From Streptomyces sp. NBC_00461 (GTDB lineage Bacteria; Actinomycetota; Actinomycetes; Streptomycetales; Streptomycetaceae), in NCBI RefSeq assembly GCF_036013935.1, contig NZ_CP107902.1:2823001-2887000 (forward strand): a stretch of 64,000 nucleotides of DNA. The letters are read 5' to 3'. The notes beneath the pieces are model-generated. The model was not told the DNA's origin. It saw only the letters and a list, made by a program, of their open reading frames with translations, and did no database searches. Shown one piece after another: positions 50,945 through 59,599 of this stretch. Numbering within the stretch: the stretch's first letter is position 1; every line of letters starts with the position of its first letter. Both the position numbers and the translations under genes were made by a program.

Positions 50945-52123
50945 ATGCCCGCTTCAGCCCCACGATCCGCGTGGTTCGCCTGGCCCTTGCGGGCCGCGCG
51001 CGCCCTCGGCCTCGTTCTGGTCATAGCGGAGAGCCTCACCGGGCATCCGGCTCCCGCCGCCGAGGGCCGTGGACTCGCCATCGCGCTGGCGTTGTCGGTC
51101 GCCGCGCTGTGCTGGGCGTTGTGCGTCTTCGCCGAGTTGCTCGACCGACGCGTCCTGACGCTGGCGCTCGGCGGTCTGGCGGCGGGCGGCGGCCTGCTCG
51201 CCTCACTGCAACACCACGGTGTCAGCCTGGTGTTCGGCTGCCTGGCCGGGTTCATGGCCGGCTACCTGCTGGAGCTGACCGCCGCTCTGGGTGTCACGGC
51301 GCTCGCCTGCCTGGGCGCGGCGTGCGGACAACTCGCTGTGGGCGGCAACACGGCCAAACTCGCCGTCAGTCTGTTGCTGTACTGCTGGTTCTTCTTCGCC
51401 GGGCGGGTCCGCGACGACTACTCCGCACGCGCGCGACAGGCCGAGCAGCTACTTGAGCAGAGCGCGAGGTTGTCCATAGAGGAGGCAAGGGTGGCCGCGT
51501 TGGCCGAACGTGCGCGGATCGCCCGGGAGATCCACGATGTACTCGCGCATTCGATGGCTTCGCTGTCAGTGCAGTTGCAGGCCGCCTCGGCGCTGCTCAA
51601 CAGTGACGGTCTGCCGAAGCATCCGGATCTCGCGACGGCGTCCACCTGCGTCAGACGGGCCGGCAGTCTTGCGCGTGAAGGTCTGATCGAGACCAGGCGC
51701 GCCATCCACGCCTTGCGCGAGGACCATGAGGACGACGCCGAGCAACTACCGGCGCTGCTGGCCACGTTGGCCGAGGACTATCAGGACGCCGACGGCTCGG
51801 CCGCGACCCTGGCGGTCACGGGCGACGTCAAGGCGTTGCCCGCGCAAGCCGGGCTGGCGCTGTTGCGTACGGCTCAGGAGGCATTGACCAACGTCCGTAA
51901 GCACGCGCCGGACGCGCCGGTGTCGATCACCCTGGACTATCAGGAGACGGAGACGAGACTCACGGTGACCAATCCGGCATCCGACGCGGCGGCACCGCTG
52001 GCCGACACCGGCGCGGGCTACGGTCTGACCGGGTTGCGCGAGCGCGCCGAGCTGGCCGGAGGGCAGCTCAGCGCGGGCCCGCTGGACGGCGGCTGGCAGC
52101 TTACGGCGAGGATTCCGTCATGA
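50945..52123 (+). CDS. Sensor histidine kinase (HisKA_3, NarX/DesK type)
   Basis: A 392-residue membrane kinase. The N-terminal half has about five hydrophobic segments with very short loops, so the signal is probably sensed in the membrane. The phosphoacceptor is His197 in RIAREIHDVLAHS. A HATPase domain follows (AQEALTNVRKHAPDAPVSITLDY, GAGYGLTGLRERAELAGG). The ATG at 50945 follows GAAGGAGCTTGA. It overlaps its response regulator by 4 bp. Nothing ties it to the NRPS cluster except position. Confidence 0.92.
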   Translation: MPASAPRSAWFAWPLRAARALGLVLVIAESLTGHPAPAAEGRGLAIALALSVAALCWALCVFAELLDRRVLTLALGGLAAGGGLLASLQHHGVSLVFGCLAGFMAGYLLELTAALGVTALACLGAACGQLAVGGNTAKLAVSLLLYCWFFFAGRVRDDYSARARQAEQLLEQSARLSIEEARVAALAERARIAREIHDVLAHSMASLSVQLQAASALLNSDGLPKHPDLATASTCVRRAGSLAREGLIETRRAIHALREDHEDDAEQLPALLATLAEDYQDADGSAATLAVTGDVKALPAQAGLALLRTAQEALTNVRKHAPDAPVSITLDYQETETRLTVTNPASDAAAPLADTGAGYGLTGLRERAELAGGQLSAGPLDGGWQLTARIPS

Positions 52124-52806
52124 GTGTGCAGAACGGTATGCAGAGCGCACAGGCGCCGATCCGGATCGTGATCGCCGACGATCAGACCGCTGTCCGCGAG
52201 GGTTTGGGTCTGCTGCTCGGCCTGCTGCCCGACATCGATGTGGTGGCCCAGGTCGGCGACGGCGACGCGGCGATCGAAGCGGTCGCCCGGCACGCACCGC
52301 AGGTGGTGTTGATGGACCTGCACATGCCGCGCCGCGACGGAATCGAGGCGACCAAAGCGATCCGCGCCGACCATCCGAATGTACAGGTGGTCATCTTGAC
52401 CACCTACGACGATGACGCGTCGATCCTGCACGCCCTGCAGGCCGGGGCGTTGGGCTTCTTGACCAAGGACGCCACACAGGCCGAGATCGGCCGCGCCCTG
52501 GCGGCCGCTGCCGCGGGCCAGGCCATCCTCGACCCGACCGTACAGACCCGCCTGCTGGCCGCGGCCGCCGGCGGCCCCCTGCTGTCGCAGGACCCGGGCG
52601 GCCTGACCGCACGCGAGACCGACGTGCTGCGGCTGATCGCGCAGGGACAGACCAACCGGGAGATCGCACACACCCTGTTCGTCACGGAAGCCACCGTGAA
52701 AACGCACATCAACCGCATCTTCGCCAAGACCGGAAGCCGGGACAGAGCCGCCGCGGTCCACTACGCGTACGCCCGAGGCATCGCGGAGCGGCCCTCGTCG
52801 GGATAA
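52120..52806 (+). CDS. NarL-family response regulator
   Basis: A 228-residue cognate regulator of the preceding kinase. The receiver domain has the acidic residues IADDQTAVREG, phosphoacceptor Asp66 (VLMDLHMP) and Lys in LTKDAT. The C-terminal LuxR helix-turn-helix is LTARETDVLRLIAQGQTNREIAHTLFVTEATVKTHINRI. Start and stop overlaps show translation coupling. The likely first target is the divergent promoter region at 50598-50944. Confidence 0.93.
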   Translation: MSVQNGMQSAQAPIRIVIADDQTAVREGLGLLLGLLPDIDVVAQVGDGDAAIEAVARHAPQVVLMDLHMPRRDGIEATKAIRADHPNVQVVILTTYDDDASILHALQAGALGFLTKDATQAEIGRALAAAAAGQAILDPTVQTRLLAAAAGGPLLSQDPGGLTARETDVLRLIAQGQTNREIAHTLFVTEATVKTHINRIFAKTGSRDRAAAVHYAYARGIAERPSSG

Positions 52807-52907
52807 CTGGTCCCCGTCGAAATGACTGGCCCACATCGGGATGACCCCGGTCAGGCCGTAGGCGTAACCGTGCAGCGCCCGTCTTCAGCGGCCTCGGCGA
52901 CTCCGGT

Positions 52908-55109
52908 TCAGCCGTCGTACTGAAAGCGTGCCGGCTCGCCGAGGACCGACCGAGCGTTCTCGAAATCGGCCAAGCGGGCCGCCACGGTGGCCACGGCGAG
53001 GCTTTCCGGGAGGGCGGCGGAGAACTTCAGGCCGCGTACGGCCCGGCGGTCCACGTCAGGCAGGACGAGGTTCTCGCCGACGTTGTCACGGGCCGCATGC
53101 CAGTCGGCCGGGGTGAGGTTCTCGCGCAGGCGCAGCCAGCTGTCAGTGGGCCGCTGCAGCGGATCGGTCACCGACTGCAGGGTGGCTGCCAGGGTGGCAT
53201 TGGCGCGATAACCAGCCCACGTCCACCAGCGCACGTCGCTGCCGACGCGCGCCACCAGGGTGCCGCCCGGATGCACGGTGTCCGGTGCGTCCACCTCACC
53301 CTGCTCCGCCAGGCACGCCTCCGCACGCCGGGTAAGGGAGACGGGCGGATCCGTGCCCAGCAGAACCTCGCGCATGGCACGCGTCAGGGCGTATGACAGT
53401 CCGGCGACTCCGCCGTTCATCCACTTGGCGATGCCGCCGCCGTCAGCCGGCTCGACGAAAACGCGCTTACGTAGCCAGTCGATGTACGTGACCTGCCAAC
53501 TGCGTCCGCCGAGCAGCAACCGTCTGGGGCCGGGGCGTTCCTCGGTGAGCACGCTCGGGTCGGTGCGGCCGATCTCTGTGCGTCCGGACAGGACCGTGAA
53601 CTGCGGCGGTGCGGTGAAGGAGGCGGTGAGTTCGATGAAGTGCCGCTTGCCGAAGCGGTGTTCCGCCTCGGGACCGACGAACAGCATGCCGCCGTCGCTG
53701 TCGAGGAAACCCTCCTCCCTGAGGAAGCGCAGGATGGGAGCAGCCGACTTGTCGAAGGGGGCGAGGCCGTTCCACTGCCGGTCCCACAACTGATCGCCGA
53801 GCTTGTGCTGTTGCAGGGTGACGGCGAGCAGTTGCTGGGCCACCAGGTGGCGCGGCTCGGGCGGGGGGACGACCGGTTCCACCCAGCCGCGCGACCACAT
53901 CAACAGCAAGCCCGCCGCCTGGAGCAGCGTTTCCTTGCGAGTGGTCAGGAAAAGACAGTTGCGCACCGTGCCCGACCGCCGCCCCGTGCGTCCGATGCGT
54001 TGCAGGAATGAAGCGACGGAGGCCGGCGAGTCGATCTGGATGACGCGGTCCAGGTCACCGACGTCAATGCCGAGCTCGAGGGTTGACGTGGAGACAATGA
54101 CGCAGTCGCGTGCCTCGGCGAATGCCTGCTCTGAACGGGTCCGCTCGTCGACCGAGAGGGAGGCGTGAGACAGGAAGACGGTCACCTCGCGCGCACGAAG
54201 CGCGGCGCCCAGCTCCTCGACTTGGCGGCGTGAATCGCAGAAGACGAGCCGCTTCTCTCCCCTGTGCAATGCCGCGATGAGTTTGGCTGCGTTGTCCAGG
54301 GAGCCGACGTAGTCGAGTTCCACTTCGCCCGCCGGCCTGTGAAAGGGTTCCGCGACCACCTTGTCGCCGTGTCCGCCGCTGCCATCGGCGGCCGGCGGTT
54401 GCACCCCAGGAGCGACGACCTGACCGGTGCGGCGGCCGGCGCCTGCGCCTTGCAGCCAGTGCAGCAACTCGGCGGGGTTGCCGACAGTCGCCGAGAGCCC
54501 GACGCGCTGGATGGGCCGTCCGGTGACCCGCTCCAACCGTTCGAGCACGGCCAGCAGGTGCCATCCCCGGTCGTCCCCTGCGAACGCGTGCACTTCGTCG
54601 ACGACGACGGCCCGCACGCTCCCCAACAGACGGGCGTGGTCGGTCTTGACGCCGATCAGCATCGCTTCGAGCGACTCGGGTGTGGTCAGCAGGACGTCCG
54701 GCGCCTCGCGCCGGATGCGCTGCCGTTGCGATTCCTTGGTGTCGCCGTGCCAGAGCGCGGCGCGTCGCCCAAGCCACTGGGCGTACGCATCGACACGGCC
54801 GGCCAGGTTGTTGAGGAGTGCCTTGAGCGGGCACAGGTACAGCACGGATGTTCCGGTCCACTTCTGCTCGGTCATCGCCGACAGCAGGGGGAAGCAGGCC
54901 GCCTCGGTCTTGCCGCCGGCCGTCGGAGCCAGCAGTACGGCGTCCTGTCCCTCCATGAGCGGGGTGATCGCCGCGCGCTGCAGGGGCCGCAGGTCGGGCC
55001 AGCCGAGGGTGTTGACGATGTGATGCAGGACCACGGGGTCGAGCCGGTCGAGTACGTCGGCGCGCTCGTCACTCGGGTCTTTCCCCGCCGGGTCCCCGTC
55101 TGCCATCAC
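52908..55109 (-). CDS. brxHI: BREX type 2 helicase BrxHI (Lhr-like, DEVH)
   Basis: A 733-residue superfamily 2 helicase. Motif I APTAGGKTEA is at about 61, motif II DEVH at about 170, motif III LSATVGN follows, and motif VI QRIGRTGRRSG is at about 375. A long C-terminal accessory region is typical of Lhr-like helicases. In type 2 BREX (Pgl) loci this protein is encoded last, after brxD, exactly as here; its start overlaps the brxD stop. BREX blocks phage replication and distinguishes self by methylation. The helicase's step is not defined. Confidence 0.86.
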   Translation of the reverse strand: MMADGDPAGKDPSDERADVLDRLDPVVLHHIVNTLGWPDLRPLQRAAITPLMEGQDAVLLAPTAGGKTEAACFPLLSAMTEQKWTGTSVLYLCPLKALLNNLAGRVDAYAQWLGRRAALWHGDTKESQRQRIRREAPDVLLTTPESLEAMLIGVKTDHARLLGSVRAVVVDEVHAFAGDDRGWHLLAVLERLERVTGRPIQRVGLSATVGNPAELLHWLQGAGAGRRTGQVVAPGVQPPAADGSGGHGDKVVAEPFHRPAGEVELDYVGSLDNAAKLIAALHRGEKRLVFCDSRRQVEELGAALRAREVTVFLSHASLSVDERTRSEQAFAEARDCVIVSTSTLELGIDVGDLDRVIQIDSPASVASFLQRIGRTGRRSGTVRNCLFLTTRKETLLQAAGLLLMWSRGWVEPVVPPPEPRHLVAQQLLAVTLQQHKLGDQLWDRQWNGLAPFDKSAAPILRFLREEGFLDSDGGMLFVGPEAEHRFGKRHFIELTASFTAPPQFTVLSGRTEIGRTDPSVLTEERPGPRRLLLGGRSWQVTYIDWLRKRVFVEPADGGGIAKWMNGGVAGLSYALTRAMREVLLGTDPPVSLTRRAEACLAEQGEVDAPDTVHPGGTLVARVGSDVRWWTWAGYRANATLAATLQSVTDPLQRPTDSWLRLRENLTPADWHAARDNVGENLVLPDVDRRAVRGLKFSAALPESLAVATVAARLADFENARSVLGEPARFQYDG

Positions 55110-56461
55110 AGCTCCAGGTCGATGTCGTCGGCCGATGCGGAGTTTCCGGAGACGGCGGCGGCCAGGTTCCGTTCGACGTCGGTGAGTTCGCTGCTGGCGA
55201 CGGTGAGCCGGTAGTGCTGCCGGGGGTCGAAGTCGTCGAACTGGTCCACACGGTCGAGCACATCCCCGACGAGTTTCTTCAGGAACAGCCGGGGAGCCAC
55301 CCCGACCTTGCCTCCCAGCGCTCCGCCGACGGCCAGCGCCAGGTCCGCGACGTACGCGTCGTCGACGACCTTCCGCACGCGCTCCGGTGCTTCCGCGGCA
55401 TCGGCGTACAGGTCGCGGATGGTGACGCCGAGTCCGACCAGGGACTCCTGGTTGAAGCCGGGCAGCCTGATCTGCACGGCGCGAGGGTTGTCGAAGCGGG
55501 GGTCGGTGGTGAAGTCGGTGGCCAGCCGCTGAGCCAGCGGGGCCAGGCGCTGCACGCCCTGCTGACCGTCATAGAAGGCCGGGGTGCCCGTGATGACCAG
55601 GTAGAGCCCGGGGAAGCGGCCTGAGTGCACTTCGTCGATCAGCTGCCGCAGCGCGTTGAGTGCCTTGTCCCGGGCGTCCGACCGGACCCGCTGCAGCGTC
55701 TCCACCTCATCGAGGACGACGAACAGCCCGGTGTGCCCGGAGTCGCGCAGCACGGTGAGGAGCCCCTGCAGGAACCCGAGAGCGCCGAAGTGGTCGAGGT
55801 CGCCACGCACCCCCGCGGTCCGGCGCGCGGAGGCCGCGACATGCGGCTGGCCGCCGAGCCACGCCAGGACGGCCGCAGCGGTCGCCTCGTCGCCGTCCGC
55901 GAGGGCGGCCCGGTAGCCGCGCAGAGCGGTGGCGAAGGACGGGGCGTGCCGGGAGACCTCGGCGAGCCGCGCGGCAAGCAGCTTCTCCACCTCGCCCGGA
56001 AGTTCGTCCTCGGTCGCGCCGGCCGCGAGGGCGTCCTCCTCCAGGGCGTAGAACCAGGCGTCGGCCACGGGCCGCAGCGCGCTGGGTGGGAAACTGGAGG
56101 TGGTGAGCCGTTCGGTGAGCCGCCTGTAGACCGTTTCCAGCCGGTGCAGCGGGGTCTCGTTCTCCGAGACCTGGATCTCGGCGACGGCGAAGTTACGGCG
56201 CTTGGCCCGTTCCCCCAGCCAACGAGTGAAGAACGTCTTTCCGGACCCGTACTCGCCCCGCACGGCCTTGAACACGGAGCCGCCGGACGCCACGGCGTCC
56301 AGCTCTGCGTCCAGGGCCGCCTCGAACCGGTCAAGTCCGGTGGCCAGTAGGTCGAGCCCGCTGTCGGGCACAGCACCGCGCCGCAGGGCGTCGATGACGA
56401 TACGGCGACGGGCGGCGCTCACCTGCGTGGGGCGCTGGGATCCGGTGGTGCTCACAAGCAC
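55106..56461 (-). CDS. brxD: BREX type 2 ATPase BrxD (DUF2791)
   Basis: A 451-residue P-loop ATPase. Walker A is GEYGSGKTFF (about residue 73) and Walker B is VVLDEVETL (about 250), in the ORC/DUF2791-type context ALRRGAVPDSGLDLLATG. It starts at GTG 56461, or 6 bp later at a second GTG. It is the member of the Pgl/BREX-2 system that normally follows pglZ. Here it is separated from pglZ by a plus-strand gene pair, and its promoter must be in the 170 bp shared with the divergent DUF262 gene. Confidence 0.85.
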   Translation of the reverse strand: MLVSTTGSQRPTQVSAARRRIVIDALRRGAVPDSGLDLLATGLDRFEAALDAELDAVASGGSVFKAVRGEYGSGKTFFTRWLGERAKRRNFAVAEIQVSENETPLHRLETVYRRLTERLTTSSFPPSALRPVADAWFYALEEDALAAGATEDELPGEVEKLLAARLAEVSRHAPSFATALRGYRAALADGDEATAAAVLAWLGGQPHVAASARRTAGVRGDLDHFGALGFLQGLLTVLRDSGHTGLFVVLDEVETLQRVRSDARDKALNALRQLIDEVHSGRFPGLYLVITGTPAFYDGQQGVQRLAPLAQRLATDFTTDPRFDNPRAVQIRLPGFNQESLVGLGVTIRDLYADAAEAPERVRKVVDDAYVADLALAVGGALGGKVGVAPRLFLKKLVGDVLDRVDQFDDFDPRQHYRLTVASSELTDVERNLAAAVSGNSASADDIDLEL

Positions 56462-56632
56462 CAGTCTTCCATTTCTACGGGCACCACCGTATGGGGACCG
56501 GAAGCCGGTCGGCCCACGGTCCCTGAGGGCACTGCGACGAGCCGCCTACTTCGTTGAATCGGTTGACGGTCACCTGAAGACGCTGCTGGAATCACTCTCC
56601 GTACATATGCCTGGGTGGGGAGTGGAACGAAC

Positions 56633-58450
56633 GTGGCGGCACTGGACAATGTGAAGCTGAAGGACGTACTCGCGGACGTGGCATCGGGCTCCTTACAGTT
56701 GCCCGACTTTCAGCGGAACTGGAAGTGGGACGACGACCGGATCCGCGCGATCATCGCGACAGTGACGCTGGATTACCCGCTCGGTGTGGTGATGACGCTC
56801 CAGACCGGCGGTGCCACCCGGTTCCGCTCCCGGACGCTCACCGGGGCACGCCCGGACGGGGATCCGGCCGCGGACCTCCTCCTGTTGGACGGGCAGCAGC
56901 GTCTCACCTCCCTCTTCCAGGCCCTGTGGCTGGACGCCCCGGTGGAGACCGCGGATGCCCGTAACAAGCCCATCGAGCGGTGGTACTACGTCGACATCGC
57001 GAAGGCGGTCGGCCCGCCCGCGGACCGCGACGAGGCCATCCTGTCCGTCCCGGCAGACAAGGTGCTACGTACCGACTTCAACCGCACGGTGGTGCTGGAT
57101 CTGAGCACCACGGAGAATGAGTGCGCGGCCGGTGTCTTCCCCCTGCATCTCGTCTTCGACGCCCAGCGCGTGAACCAGTGGATGATGTCGTACGTCAAGG
57201 CGGACGAGGACCGGAACTGGGACCTGTGGGGGCAGTTCGACGATTTGGTCCTCCAGCAGGTTCGCGCCTTCCAGGTCCCGATGATCCGGCTGGCCGCCTC
57301 CACCTCCATGGATGCCGTCTGTGCGGTGTTCGAGCGGGTCAACACGGGGGGTGTGCCGCTGAACGTCTTCGAACTGCTCACCGCCACCTATGCCGGGGAC
57401 CGCGAGTACGTGGACGGGACCGGGGACTACTACCAACTCCCTGAAGTGTGGCGGGAGATCAAGCAAGGGCTGGCGGCCAAGTACCCGGTCTTCGGCCGTC
57501 TGGACAGCAGCATCGAGAACGGACTGAGCAGTATCGACTTCCTGCAGGCCATCGCCCTGGTGCGCACGTGGGAGCGGAAGCAGGCCGGCATCGGGTCGAC
57601 GGTGTCGTGCAAGCGCCGGGATCTGCTGGACCTCCCGCTGGCCGATTTCGTCCGCTTGGCGCCGAAGCTCGCCGAGGCCTTCGCCTGGGTGGGCGACTTC
57701 CTGGAACGGCAGTGCATCGTCCGCCCGAGCGACCTGCCGTACAAGACGCAACTCGTCCCGCTCGCAGCCGTCCGTGCCATCCTCGACACGGCGCTGGACA
57801 GCCTGGGAGCGGAGGAAAAGACCGAACAGTGGTACTGGTGCGGCGTCCTCGGCGAGATGTACGGAGGCTCCACCGAGACTCGCTTCACCCGTGACGTCGA
57901 ACAGCTCGTCCCCTGGATCGCGCAGGAGGACCGGGCGCCCGACACCGTCACGGATGCGTTCTTCTTCGCCGACCGCCTCGACAGCCTCACCACCCGCAAC
58001 AGTGCCGCCTACAAGGGCATCTACGCCCTGCTGATCAAGCAGGGCGCAGTGGACTGGCACTACACGGACAGCCCTCTCAACCCCGGCAGGCTCGACGAGT
58101 ACAGCGTGGACGTCCGGCAGGTCTTCCCCAAGACCTGGTTCCGGCGGGGCAACAGCGAGGGCCTGCCCACGAACTCCATCGTGAACAAGACCCCCCTGTC
58201 CTACCGCGCGGCGATGGACATGACCGGGGCGCCGGCGTCCTACGTGTCCACCATGGTCGCCGCCTCCGACATGCGCCCCGAGTGGTTCGACGATGTCCTC
58301 GCCACCCACCTCATCGATCCGGAAGCACTCCGCGACAACGACTACGAACGGTTCTACAACGACCGTTCCAAGCAGCTGCAGGATCTCGTGCACGCCGCCA
58401 TGGGCAAGAGGACCATGCTCCGTGACCTCGCGGAGGGCGACGCCCGATGA
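56633..58450 (+). CDS. DUF262 (GmrS/ParB-like) protein with degenerate C-terminal HNH motif
   Basis: About 605 residues. The N-terminal DUF262 domain has the nucleotide-binding signature LLLDGQQRLTSL (DGQQR at about residue 86), preceded by LQLPDFQRNWKWDD. In relatives the C-terminal HNH segment reads D-x-HHIFPK. Here it reads VDVRQVFPKTW, with Arg495-Gln496 in place of His-His, and the later Asn-rich element is also altered (SIVNKTPLSYRAAM). Nuclease activity of that motif is therefore doubtful. GTG 56633 is preferred over 56615. It overlaps a CBS/HEPN-like gene by 4 bp, and the pair is inserted on the opposite strand within the BREX locus. A defence accessory role is inferred. Confidence 0.85.
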   Translation: MAALDNVKLKDVLADVASGSLQLPDFQRNWKWDDDRIRAIIATVTLDYPLGVVMTLQTGGATRFRSRTLTGARPDGDPAADLLLLDGQQRLTSLFQALWLDAPVETADARNKPIERWYYVDIAKAVGPPADRDEAILSVPADKVLRTDFNRTVVLDLSTTENECAAGVFPLHLVFDAQRVNQWMMSYVKADEDRNWDLWGQFDDLVLQQVRAFQVPMIRLAASTSMDAVCAVFERVNTGGVPLNVFELLTATYAGDREYVDGTGDYYQLPEVWREIKQGLAAKYPVFGRLDSSIENGLSSIDFLQAIALVRTWERKQAGIGSTVSCKRRDLLDLPLADFVRLAPKLAEAFAWVGDFLERQCIVRPSDLPYKTQLVPLAAVRAILDTALDSLGAEEKTEQWYWCGVLGEMYGGSTETRFTRDVEQLVPWIAQEDRAPDTVTDAFFFADRLDSLTTRNSAAYKGIYALLIKQGAVDWHYTDSPLNPGRLDEYSVDVRQVFPKTWFRRGNSEGLPTNSIVNKTPLSYRAAMDMTGAPASYVSTMVAASDMRPEWFDDVLATHLIDPEALRDNDYERFYNDRSKQLQDLVHAAMGKRTMLRDLAEGDAR

Positions 58451-59493
58451 CGACCCCACCGAGCGGGCAGGACCTCGCCGCGCTCAAGGGCAGGACCGTG
58501 CCCGTGCAGGACATCCTCGACCTGTTCCAGGTCAGGGTCCGCGACCACCGGACGGTGCACCGTATCTCGCATGCCCTCACGGACGCCGGGCTGACGACAC
58601 TGCCGGACTTCGCCGTCTGCGGCCTGCGCAGCAACGTCGACGTGGTGCCGCTCGCGTCCATTCCGGCGCAGGCCGCCTCCGCCGACACGGAGGAGGACGA
58701 GACGGAGGAGGCACTGCCTTCGGCCGCCCTTCCACAGCGGCTTCTGCTCGGGGACATTCCATCGGCGCGACGCGGACTGGTGTCCGTCGGTCCCGGTACA
58801 CCCCTCGCGCAAACGACGTTCCTGATGCGCACGAAGGGCGTCGCGCAGGTCCCGGTGACCACCGGCATGGCGCAGATCCACGGAGTGGTCACCTGGGGCT
58901 CTGTCGCCAAGATGTACGAGGCGGGCAAGCAGCCGACGCTGGACAACGCGATGGAGAAGGACTCGCTTCCGGTCGCCGACACCCGCCAGGAGTTCTTCTC
59001 CGCCCTGCCGGTCATCCGCGAACACGGCTACCTCCTGGTCCGTGGCGACGACGGCTGCCTCTCGGGCATTGTCACCGCCGCGGACGTCACGGACCGCTTC
59101 GAGGGCGCGGCACGGCCCTTTTTCATCGTTGGCGAGATCGAGTCCCTGCTGCGCCGCTGCCTGGGCGCGGCGCTGGACGAGGAGACCATCAAGGCCGTCC
59201 AGACGAACAAGAAGCCCGAGCACCGCACCGGCCAAGTATCCGACCTCATGTTCGGTGACTATCTGAGGCTCCTGGACGGCGACCAGACGAAGACATCGCT
59301 GGCCGAAGCGGCCGACGCCAACTGGGAAGCCCTCAAGTGGCCCAACATGCCCAGGGAACAGTTCATCGGCCGACTGAAGCGAGTGAAGGACATCCGCAAC
59401 CGGATCGCACACTTCGACGAGAAGCCGCTTCCGCAGGAGCTGATCGACGAGCTGACGACCTTCGCGAAGGTGCTGCGGGCGTTCGTGGCCTGA
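58447..59493 (+). CDS. CBS-domain protein with HEPN-like C-terminus
   Basis: A 348-residue protein. The middle (about 110-235) contains a pair of CBS motifs (VAQVPVTTGMAQIHGVVTWGSV and YLLVRGDDGCLSGIVTAADV) that usually bind adenine nucleotides or cyclic signals. The C-terminal helices carry RNRIAH at 317-322, an Rx4H motif like that of HEPN RNases, in the context VKDIRNRIAHFDEKPLP. It is translationally coupled to the DUF262 gene. A nucleotide-gated effector working with the DUF262 partner is a reasonable inference; the Rx4H could also be a coincidental helix feature. It is convergent with pglZ. Confidence 0.78.
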   Translation: MTTPPSGQDLAALKGRTVPVQDILDLFQVRVRDHRTVHRISHALTDAGLTTLPDFAVCGLRSNVDVVPLASIPAQAASADTEEDETEEALPSAALPQRLLLGDIPSARRGLVSVGPGTPLAQTTFLMRTKGVAQVPVTTGMAQIHGVVTWGSVAKMYEAGKQPTLDNAMEKDSLPVADTRQEFFSALPVIREHGYLLVRGDDGCLSGIVTAADVTDRFEGAARPFFIVGEIESLLRRCLGAALDEETIKAVQTNKKPEHRTGQVSDLMFGDYLRLLDGDQTKTSLAEAADANWEALKWPNMPREQFIGRLKRVKDIRNRIAHFDEKPLPQELIDELTTFAKVLRAFVA

Positions 59494-59551
59494 AGCAGCG
59501 CAGCGGCAGACGAAGGCAACGCCGGCTGCTTCCTCTCGGGAACAGTGAGTC

Positions 59552-59597
59552 GCGTTCGGGGTGCCTCCAGGCGAACGCCGGGGGGCACCCCGAACGC
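59552..59597. terminator. Bidirectional terminator-like hairpin between CBS gene and pglZ
   Basis: Perfect 14-bp arms GCGTTCGGGGTGCC (59552-59565) and its complement (59584-59597) flank an 18-base loop. They are placed exactly between the convergent CBS and pglZ stop codons. It probably ends both transcripts. It also marks the right border of the inserted gene pair. Confidence 0.75.
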
Positions 59598-59599
59598 TG

